DNA from: Chloroflexota bacterium
GTDB lineage: Bacteria > Chloroflexota > Dehalococcoidia > GIF9 > UBA5629
NCBI GenBank assembly: GCA_026389675.1
Contig: JAPLHJ010000100.1
Coordinates: forward strand, 1-11,540
Direction of reading: 5' to 3'
Length of the DNA: 11,540 nucleotides
Part shown: piece by piece, positions 6,065-11,540 of the stretch
Position numbering within the stretch: position 1 is the first letter of the stretch
How the letters are laid out: each line of letters starts with the position of its first letter
The notes under the pieces: generated by a model
Database searches by the model: none
What the model was told of the DNA's origin: nothing
What the model saw: the letters and a program-made list of their open reading frames with translations, nothing else
Position numbers and translations under genes: made by a program

Positions 6065-6469
6065 CTATTTGTCGAGTATGGCTATGGCGTCCATCTCCAC
6101 CAGGGCATCCCGGCTGAGTAGTTCCTTGACTACGATGCCCGTGGAAGCAGGAAAACTGTTGCCGAAGTACTCGCGCCTCACCGCTACAGTGCCCTTGTAG
6201 CCCTCCTTGCTGCGGATATAATCGCACGTCCAGACCACGTCGTCGAAGGTGGCGCCCACCGTATCCAGGACTACCTTCAGTTTCTCATAGATGGTCCTGT
6301 ACTGCTGGACTATGTCACCTTTGATGACCAGCTTGCCCGTCTCCGCGTCTATCTCGGTGGCGTCGTTGCCGGACACGAAAAGCATGTTGCCCTTGCGTAC
6401 CGCCGGGGCGAAGGTGAGGTGTTCGTAGATCTCCCAGCCTTTAGGAATAATGGCTTGCCTCTTGCTCAT
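6065..6469 (-). CDS. RidA/YjgF/YER057c/UK114 (Rid) family protein without the canonical arginine
   Basis: A 134-residue protein of the Rid family, small trimeric proteins of which the RidA type hydrolyses reactive enamines and imines formed by PLP enzymes. Seen here: GNMLFVSGNDA (27-37), the repeated beta-alpha organisation, and YFGNSFPAST (101-110) leading to LVEMDAIAILDK (123-134), the conserved C-terminal strand. The RidA arginine in the FPAR segment (Arg105 in E. coli) is replaced by Ser109, so imine deaminase activity of the classical kind is unlikely; this resembles the Rid subgroups that lack it, whose functions are less well defined. The ATG at 6469 is supported by a perfect AGGAGG at 6475-6480, five bases ahead; an upstream in-frame start at 6517 would add 16 residues unlike the family. 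It is followed immediately by the GDPD gene. Confidence 0.9.
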   Translation of the reverse strand: MSKRQAIIPKGWEIYEHLTFAPAVRKGNMLFVSGNDATEIDAETGKLVIKGDIVQQYRTIYEKLKVVLDTVGATFDDVVWTCDYIRSKEGYKGTVAVRREYFGNSFPASTGIVVKELLSRDALVEMDAIAILDK

Positions 6470-6616
6470 ACCTGCCTCCTGATTTTTATTGGTTTTATCG
6501 ATAGATGTGATTGCCACGGTTCACCGTCATTTTACAGAAAAGGTTCCATTCCTGCATCCCATACATTCAATCCATTTAATGGTATAGCCAATGCCGTATT
6601 TATTCCGGGCCACACG

Positions 6617-6645
6617 TTGCTAAACCGCATTGATTACCCTATAAT
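6617..6645 (+). promoter_or_regulatory. Promoter for the CAP-domain lipoprotein gene
   Basis: TTGCTA (6617-6622) and a perfect TATAAT (6640-6645) are separated by 17 bp. Transcription should start near 6652, giving a leader of about 11 bases. GGGGAG lies directly against the ATG at 6663, closer than an ordinary Shine-Dalgarno. The remaining divergent intergenic region (6470-6616) shows no other clear signal. Confidence 0.6.
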
Positions 6646-6662
6646 TCAATTGGGTTGGGGAG

Positions 6663-8258
6663 ATGTCAAGCTGTAAAAGGTTTTTTATAGCAGGAATAGC
6701 TCTGGTGCTGGTTTTTTCACTGGCCTCGGGGTGCCTGCCCAATAAACAGGGGGAATTTACCTGCATACTTGTCCCCGTTCTGAATAAAATCAAAACTTCC
6801 CTGCCCTCATCCAAGAAATCAGCAAGTCCCGATACAACAGTTGTAACAACAACAACCACCCCTGCCCCGGTTATCCGTACCTTTGCCGCGAGCCCCGCAG
6901 AGATTACCGCCGGCGATAAAACCACGCTCGAGTGGCATACGAGCTGGGCCAACAAGGTCACCATTGAACCGGATATCGGGACTGTCAGCCCGGCCGGCAG
7001 TAAAATCCTAACTCCCGCAACAGACACCACCTATACTATCACGGCCACTAATGATACAGATACGGTGGAAAAGACCGTCCACATTACAGTGTCGGCATCA
7101 ACAGCCTCACAGTTGCTGGCCACGCTTCCCCCATCGGACCATCCGTCGTCACACCAATATTCACCGCCGGCCGGAGGGCCCGTTCTTACAGAACCGGGCG
7201 ATTCAGCGCCTTCGGATTCACCATTTCCCATTGAGTCTTCATCTCTGCCTCCACCCTATATCAGCTCTTTCACTGCGAGCCCATCCAACATTTCAGCAGG
7301 TTCGTGCACTTCGCTCAGCTGGCTGATTTCCGGTGCCTCCTCGGCCCGCATCATTCCAGGAGGCTCAGTTTATTCTTCAGGCAGCGCACAGTCCTGCCCC
7401 GGTTCCACAACCACCTATACACTGATCACCTCCAACTCATCCGGCAGCGTGCAACGGACCGTCACAGTCTATGTCTCAGCACCGGTTCCGACGCCAGCGC
7501 CGGTAACCCCTATTCCACCTCCACCTCCACCTCCACCTACAGCTACAGCTACTCCTACTCCTACTCCTGCTCCTACTCCTGCTCCTGCTCCTGCCCCGGC
7601 ACCGGTACTACCCGTTATCAATAGTTTCTCGGCCAGCCCGTCCAGCGTTACCGCCGGTTCCTATTCAACGCTTAGCTGGAGCACCACCGGCGCCACATCT
7701 GTAGCTGTCACCCCGGGCGGGGCGGTGTCTGCCTCGGGCAGCGCGCAGGCCAGTCCCGCCAGCACCACGACCTACATGCTAACGGCCACCAATGCAGCAG
7801 GCAGCGTTACACGCACCGTGGCCGTTACAGTAACCGCGGCCCCTGCTCCTGTACCGCCAGCGCCGGCGGACACCACCGGGTGCGAACAGTCCCTCTTCAA
7901 CGCTGTAAACGCAGTACGCGCCAGCAACGGCAAGGCGGCCCTGACGCGTAATGCCTACATCGACGGACTTTGCCGGCAGCATGCCCAGTATATGGCGGGG
8001 CAAAACGCGCTCAGTCACGATAATTTCGATGCCCGGGCGACTTCCATCCGGGCCAATGTACCGGGGACAAACCCCTGCGCCGAAAATGTGCTGCAGAACA
8101 ATGTGCCCTGCAATGCCAACGATATGGCAACTCAGTGGTTTAACTCCCCCGGGCATAAAACCAACATGCTCAACGCGGCCTATACCGTTTCCGGCATGGG
8201 TATCGTGATAGACGCTAACGGGAAAATCTGGGCCTGCCAGCTATTTGCCGGCCCGTAA
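6663..8258 (+). CDS. Lipoprotein with three Ig-like repeats, Pro-rich stalk and C-terminal CAP (SCP/PR-1) domain
   Basis: A 531-residue secreted lipoprotein: Lys/Arg at 5-6, hydrophobic 7-22, lipobox LASGC with Cys24. Three repeats of about 73 residues, at 70-143, 199-271 and 318-390, share the pattern I-x-x-F-x-A-SP...(S/T)AG...L-x-W...TTTY-x-(L/I)...VTV, typical of bacterial Ig-like beta domains. Between repeats 2 and 3 lies a stalk of Pro, Thr and Ala (274-316). Residues 408-529 form a CAP domain: NAVNAVRASNGKAAL (413-427), RQHAQYMA (438-445) with His440, SHDNF (451-455) with His452, CAENV (472-476) with Glu474, and WFNSPGHKTNML (492-503) with His498. Five cysteines (407, 437, 472, 483, 525) suit disulfides in an extracytoplasmic domain. 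Bacterial CAP proteins of this sort are abundant, but most have no known activity; a surface-binding role is inference. It is a single-gene unit with its own promoter. Confidence 0.9.
   Translation: MSSCKRFFIAGIALVLVFSLASGCLPNKQGEFTCILVPVLNKIKTSLPSSKKSASPDTTVVTTTTTPAPVIRTFAASPAEITAGDKTTLEWHTSWANKVTIEPDIGTVSPAGSKILTPATDTTYTITATNDTDTVEKTVHITVSASTASQLLATLPPSDHPSSHQYSPPAGGPVLTEPGDSAPSDSPFPIESSSLPPPYISSFTASPSNISAGSCTSLSWLISGASSARIIPGGSVYSSGSAQSCPGSTTTYTLITSNSSGSVQRTVTVYVSAPVPTPAPVTPIPPPPPPPPTATATPTPTPAPTPAPAPAPAPVLPVINSFSASPSSVTAGSYSTLSWSTTGATSVAVTPGGAVSASGSAQASPASTTTYMLTATNAAGSVTRTVAVTVTAAPAPVPPAPADTTGCEQSLFNAVNAVRASNGKAALTRNAYIDGLCRQHAQYMAGQNALSHDNFDARATSIRANVPGTNPCAENVLQNNVPCNANDMATQWFNSPGHKTNMLNAAYTVSGMGIVIDANGKIWACQLFAGP
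7515..7592 (+). repeat. In-frame hexanucleotide repeats coding the Pro-rich stalk
   Basis: Four perfect tandem copies of CCACCT (7515-7538) are followed by two ACAGCT units and seven units of ACTCCT or GCTCCT (7551-7592). They encode Pro-Pro, Thr-Ala, Thr-Pro and Ala-Pro. Because the unit is six bases, gain or loss of copies would change stalk length without breaking the frame. Confidence 0.85.
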
Positions 8259-8325
8259 TTATTACTTCAACGATCTCTTCACCCAGCGAGAAAAATATCC
8301 GAGAATCATAGAAACCGGCAGGCTA

Positions 8326-9402
8326 CTATAAAAAGGATTCGCGTAAAGCCGCCACCGTCTCGAACGGATCACTGCTGATTACGTTGGCCCCCCATAACTC
8401 CATTGCCGATATATCCGATGACATATTGCCCATATTACCGCGGTCGAGCATCCTTGCCACGAACGGAAACCCTTCCCAACCCGGTACATAATCCAGCGGT
8501 GGGGAAACAATGCCAAGGTTAAAAGAGGTGACATTCAACCGGTCCCTAAAACACGCCAGCACCCTGTAAACAGCCGCTTTCATGCTGTCGGAAAGGCTTC
8601 CAGCCAGAATCATCACCTCGTTGGGCTTGAGCGGGGTCAGGCAGGCCATTACTTTAGCATCACCAGCACTGAAGCCCAGGCATAATGCCCGGTGCAGGTC
8701 AAAGAGGTCATCGAAGTAACCGCTGCCGTATCTGACACCGTATTCGCTGGCAGCTTTTCGCAGCTGTTCAATCCTGGCATAGTGCGAGCCGCGCCCCAGC
8801 ACCGCCTGAGCATGACCATGCGAGATGCTGGCGCCGGCCCGGTTATTGCAGTTCCAAAGGAAAAGGCCGTAGCGTGCGGCATGGTCGTAGTCATGAGCAA
8901 GCTGCATCCACCTACAACCAGTATCGATGTAATCTGCAACCTCATTGCAACCAAAATCCAGCGGGTCTGTATTCTTGAATATGATTACGCAGTGGTATAA
9001 CTCACAACTGGCAACGTTGCCCGCGGTGACACAGTATTTGCCCTGCACCCTGCCAAAGGGGTTCTCAGTCGTCAGCTCTAAGGGCTTCGCAAAGGGGTCA
9101 CGGTCACCCTGCTTTCCCGGCATACCGCCGGTACGTCTTCCCCGAAAGTTCTGCGGACGTAAGGAGCGCAGGGGATTGAAAAGAGACTGCTCAAGCGTGA
9201 TGAGGTTGGTGACCCTGGCCACCGGCTGTTCCGCGACCTTTCCAACCGACCCAAACTGGTGCTCTATCCACGGCAACATCTCCTGTGGCGGGCATAAAAC
9301 ACCCGTAACTACGTCCACTGAAAAAATACGGCTAAATATGCGCTTTATATCAAGCGGGAGACCCGCTACCATATCGGGAAGCTGTTCAATCGAAGGCGTC
9401 AT
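8326..9402 (-). CDS. GalT/HIT-superfamily nucleotidyltransferase-like protein
   Basis: The 358-residue product carries GASISHGHAQAVLGRG (190-205), an H-x-H-x-Q motif (His195, His197, Gln199) preceded by Asn and Gly-Ala-Ser. This is the active-site arrangement of galactose-1-phosphate uridylyltransferase and Ap4A phosphorylase, in which the second histidine is transiently nucleotidylated. NPFGRVQGKYCVTAGNVASC (114-133), ELYHCVIIF (134-142) and the C-terminal SAMELWGANVI (332-342) also fit GalT-like halves. Classical GalT zinc-binding residues are not apparent, and no galactose gene is nearby. The gene follows purM, purH and a small ORF on the same strand, so a nucleotide-linked substrate such as a dinucleoside polyphosphate or nucleotide sugar is possible; this is inference. 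No clear Shine-Dalgarno precedes the ATG at 9402; it starts 25 bases after the upstream stop, which suggests coupling. The stretch 8259-8325 beyond its end holds no clear terminator. Confidence 0.7.
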   Translation of the reverse strand: MTPSIEQLPDMVAGLPLDIKRIFSRIFSVDVVTGVLCPPQEMLPWIEHQFGSVGKVAEQPVARVTNLITLEQSLFNPLRSLRPQNFRGRRTGGMPGKQGDRDPFAKPLELTTENPFGRVQGKYCVTAGNVASCELYHCVIIFKNTDPLDFGCNEVADYIDTGCRWMQLAHDYDHAARYGLFLWNCNNRAGASISHGHAQAVLGRGSHYARIEQLRKAASEYGVRYGSGYFDDLFDLHRALCLGFSAGDAKVMACLTPLKPNEVMILAGSLSDSMKAAVYRVLACFRDRLNVTSFNLGIVSPPLDYVPGWEGFPFVARMLDRGNMGNMSSDISAMELWGANVISSDPFETVAALRESFL

Positions 9403-9427
9403 CTGGAAGCGCTTGCCCCATCTGAAA

Positions 9428-9784
9428 TTAAACCGCGGCCTGCTTCGGCGATGCGGTTAGCCTCTCGATCAGGTCGGGCGTTTCCTTCTGTCCCATGCCA
9501 TAGGCTATTAATAGTGCCAGCCTGTCCAGCATCAGCTTTGCACCGTCCAGGTCGCCCTTCTCAAGCAGCGGCAGCGACTTCTCCAGTAACTGGGTTTCCT
9601 CGTTCAGCTGGCAGGCGAACCCGCCCAGGTTGCCGCAGCATGGCGCGATGGCCTCTGACCGCCACAGGTGGACCGCTTTTATCTCGAGAATTTTCTTCAG
9701 TGCCTCTATGCCTTCCTGCCGGGTAGTAGGGTCGGCCAACTTGCTTCTCGCCTCATTATACGTATCGATGTTGATTATCATCAT
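9428..9784 (-). CDS. Hypothetical small helical protein, 118 residues
   Basis: I do not recognise this family. The protein is mostly predicted alpha-helical from its sequence, with heptad-like leucines in EEALKKIL-type segments (24-36) and LLEKSLPLLEKGDLDGAKLMLDRLALLI (66-93), the latter resembling a helical hairpin. A short middle section, APCCGNLGGFACQ (47-59), has three cysteines and glycines and could be a ligand or metal site. There is no signal peptide or membrane segment, so it should be cytoplasmic. The start at 9784 is backed by AGGCGG seven bases upstream, and a second ATG follows directly. It lies 37 bases after purH and 25 before the GalT-like gene, all on one strand, so cotranscription with purine biosynthesis genes is likely. 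No function is proposed. Confidence 0.7.
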   Translation of the reverse strand: MMIINIDTYNEARSKLADPTTRQEGIEALKKILEIKAVHLWRSEAIAPCCGNLGGFACQLNEETQLLEKSLPLLEKGDLDGAKLMLDRLALLIAYGMGQKETPDLIERLTASPKQAAV

Positions 9785-9821
9785 AACTGCACCGCCTGAG
9801 CTTTATTTTAATGCCGGATTA

Positions 9822-11354
9822 TCAATGTTTGAAATGCCGTACCCCTGTGAATGCCATGGCCATACCGAATTTGTCAGCAGCCTCTATCGATAGCTGGTCG
9901 CGGATAGAGCCGCCCACCTGGATAATGGCTGTTACCCCGCCTTTGGCTGCCAATTCTACCGTATCCGGAAATGGGATAAAGGCGTCAGAACCCAGCACGC
10001 TACCCTTCGCCTTGTCCCCGGCGCGCTCCAGCGCGATTTGCGCGCTGACCGAGCGGTTTGGCTGCCCGGCGCCCATCCCCAGCAACGTGCGGTCTTTAAC
10101 GATGGTAATGCCGTTGGACTTGATATGCTTTACTACTTTCCAGGCGAAGAAGAGGTCATCCCATTCCTTCTCCGACGGCTGCCGCTTTGTCACTACACCC
10201 GGTTTGAATTCCTCGTCGGTGTAAAAGTCTTTCATCTGCGCCAGGAACCCGCCGCTTATCGGCCGGAACTCCACGGTCCTTCCCTTGGGCGCACGGATTT
10301 CAGGCGGCATGGAAAGCAGCCTGAGGCTCTTCTTGCGTCCCAGCAGGGCCAGCGCCTCATCAGTATAACCTGCAGTAATAATGACATCGAAGTGCGTCTT
10401 GTCCACCTCGGTAGCCAGAGTAATATCCATAACCTTGTTGACTGCCACGATACCGCCGAAGGCAGCCATGGGATCGCCCGCCAGCGCCCTGAGATAGGCC
10501 TCAGGCAGGTTGTTATTGCTGCACAGCCCGCAGGCGTTGGTATGCTTGATAATAGCCACGGACGGCTCTTCAAAGTCGCTGACCGTGTTCCAGGCGGAAT
10601 CGATATCGAGGAAATTGTTAAAGGACAACTCGGGGCCGGAATGCTGCTTGACCTGAGTGATGCCCCACGGCTTTTGCCCAGCCACCTTCTCCAGGTAGAG
10701 CGCAGCATGCTGGTGGGGGTTTTCTCCGTAACGAAGATTGTACATCTTGTGCAGGGCGATGGTCAGGTCTGAGGGGAAGGTTTCGCCTTCAAGCCAGTAC
10801 TGTGAGATGGCGGTATCGTAGAGGGCTACATGCTGGAAGGCCTTCTGGGCCAGCTTCCTGCGGAAGGCCAGGTCCACCTGCCCGCTCCTGAGTTTTTCAA
10901 CCAGCGTATTATAATCAGCCGGGTCAACCACCACCAGTACGGCCGGGAAATTCTTGGCGGCGGCACGTATCATGGTCGGGCCGCCTATATCTATGTTCTC
11001 CAGCGCATCTTCCATGGTTACGCCGGGCTTCGCCACCGTTTCAACAAAGGGATAAAGGTTGACCACCACCATATCGATAGGCTCGATCTTATGCTTGCCC
11101 AGTTCTTCCATGTGCCCCGGCAGGTCACGCCTTGCCAGTATGCCGCCATGCACCATAGGGTGCAGCGTCTTAACGCGGCCATCTAATATCTCGGGAAATC
11201 CCGTGATATCCGATATGCCGTGGACAGCCAGTCCGGCCGCCACCAGCGACTTTTTGGTGCCGCCGGTGCTGAAGATCTCCACCTTCAAATCCTGCAGTTG
11301 CCGTGCGAAATCGACCAGGCCGGCCTTGTCGGATACGCTCAGGATAGCACGCAT
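9822..11354 (-). CDS. purH: Bifunctional AICAR transformylase / IMP cyclohydrolase (PurH)
   Basis: A complete 510-residue PurH, which performs the last two steps of IMP synthesis: formylation of AICAR using 10-formyl-tetrahydrofolate, then ring closure. The N-terminal MGS-like cyclohydrolase domain shows LSVSDKAGL (5-13), FSTGGTKK (28-35), GRVKTLHPMVHGG (59-71) and NIDIGGPTMIRAAAKN (120-135). The transformylase domain shows LRYGENPHQ (207-215), the catalytic IIKHTNACG (268-276) with Lys270 and His271, AFGGIVAVN (298-306), GMGAGQPNR (426-434), GSDAFIPFPD (455-464) and GGSIRD (481-486). Length and motif order are those of normal PurH, and nothing is missing. AAGGGG about nine bases before the ATG overlaps the end of purM, and the intergenic gap is 11 bases, so the two are one operon. 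The TGA stop is at 9822-9824. Confidence 0.98.
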   Translation of the reverse strand: MRAILSVSDKAGLVDFARQLQDLKVEIFSTGGTKKSLVAAGLAVHGISDITGFPEILDGRVKTLHPMVHGGILARRDLPGHMEELGKHKIEPIDMVVVNLYPFVETVAKPGVTMEDALENIDIGGPTMIRAAAKNFPAVLVVVDPADYNTLVEKLRSGQVDLAFRRKLAQKAFQHVALYDTAISQYWLEGETFPSDLTIALHKMYNLRYGENPHQHAALYLEKVAGQKPWGITQVKQHSGPELSFNNFLDIDSAWNTVSDFEEPSVAIIKHTNACGLCSNNNLPEAYLRALAGDPMAAFGGIVAVNKVMDITLATEVDKTHFDVIITAGYTDEALALLGRKKSLRLLSMPPEIRAPKGRTVEFRPISGGFLAQMKDFYTDEEFKPGVVTKRQPSEKEWDDLFFAWKVVKHIKSNGITIVKDRTLLGMGAGQPNRSVSAQIALERAGDKAKGSVLGSDAFIPFPDTVELAAKGGVTAIIQVGGSIRDQLSIEAADKFGMAMAFTGVRHFKH

Positions 11355-11365
11355 AGAACACCCCT

Positions 11366-11540
11366 TTACCGTATTATCACTCTTTCACTGCCATTGGCCT
11401 TAACTATCTTGCCTATCTGCCGGGCATCCGCCATAACAGATAACATCTTATCAGCAACTTCCTGCCCGCAGATGGCTACCATGCCGATGCCCATATTGAA
11501 AACGCGGTACATCTCCTCGTCCTTTATGCTGCCCCTTTTT
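11366..11540 (-). CDS. purM: Phosphoribosylformylglycinamidine cyclo-ligase (PurM), C-terminal fragment
   Basis: Only the last 57 residues lie in the window; the start is beyond the right edge. DEEMYRVFNMGIGMV (7-21 of the fragment) is the conserved C-terminal PurM segment, the M-x-R-x-FNMGIGM signature, and the chain ends with the usual IGKIVKANG-type strand. PurM is the AIR synthetase that closes the imidazole ring, the fifth step of purine synthesis. The TAA stop lies 11 bases ahead of purH, consistent with cotranscription; the promoter of the unit is outside the window. Confidence 0.92.
   Translation of the reverse strand, partial: KRGSIKDEEMYRVFNMGIGMVAICGQEVADKMLSVMADARQIGKIVKANGSERVIIR

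Noticed and set aside
4597..6469. A defence island around the DNA methyltransferase
   Set aside because: The neighbours are a Rid protein, a phosphodiesterase and membrane housekeeping-type proteins; none is a nuclease, helicase or other defence component.
7515..7592. Tandem repeats considered as a CRISPR-like or non-coding array
   Set aside because: Units are six bases without spacers and translate in frame to a Pro-rich linker.
7304..7624. Ser/Tyr- and Ser/Cys-rich open frame within the CAP lipoprotein gene
   Set aside because: It results from reading the Pro/Ala hexanucleotide repeats in another frame; the main frame is clearly coding.
10038..10772. Plus-strand open frame opposite purH
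   Set aside because: purH is intact with all motifs on the other strand; this frame has no independent support.

Overview
The window reads as an ordinary chromosomal segment of an anaerobic-type bacterium of moderately high G+C (mid-50s per cent by eye). Protein style suggests Chloroflexota, perhaps Dehalococcoidia-like: the purM-purH order and sequence, lipoprotein-rich surface proteins, the MBL-fold protein and the degenerate TGTCATTGCGAG-type intergenic repeats. This assignment rests on recollection, not on a search. I see no rRNA, tRNA, CRISPR array, insertion sequence, phage gene or attachment site.

Left part (1-2448): a minus-strand pair encodes a crotonase-fold acyl-CoA hydratase/isomerase and, overlapping it by one base (TAATG), a lipoprotein with an HtrA-like fold whose three catalytic residues are all replaced. 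Divergent from this pair, on the plus strand, is a 3-hydroxyacyl-CoA dehydrogenase. The hydratase and dehydrogenase are consecutive steps of beta-oxidation or butyrate-type metabolism and share a roughly 200-bp divergent promoter region.

Middle-left (2449-4525): a perfect 9-bp hairpin ends the dehydrogenase gene and meets the end of a broken metallo-beta-lactamase-fold gene. Its reading frame breaks exactly where the fourth metal-binding motif should be. Upstream on the same strand lie a hemolysin III/PAQR-like membrane protein and an isoprenylcysteine-methyltransferase-like membrane protein, separated by two degenerate copies of an intergenic repeat.

Middle (4543-6469): back-to-back promoters serve the membrane methyltransferase and a solitary beta-class DNA methyltransferase, whose best start implies a leaderless message. 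The DNA methyltransferase gene converges, with a 6-bp overlap, on a two-gene minus-strand unit: a Rid-family protein lacking the canonical catalytic arginine and a glycerophosphodiester phosphodiesterase spaced one base apart.

Right part (6617-11540): a well-formed promoter drives a 531-residue lipoprotein with three Ig-like repeats, a Pro-rich stalk and a C-terminal CAP domain, presumably displayed outside the membrane. The rest is one minus-strand run, probably an operon: purM (partial), purH (complete), a small helical protein of unknown function, and a GalT/HIT-superfamily nucleotidyltransferase-like protein.

No clearly new multi-gene system is visible. The observations most worth following are the catalytically dead HtrA-like lipoprotein coupled to an acyl-CoA enzyme, the MBL gene with its metal motif deleted, and the GalT-like protein placed behind purine biosynthesis genes.
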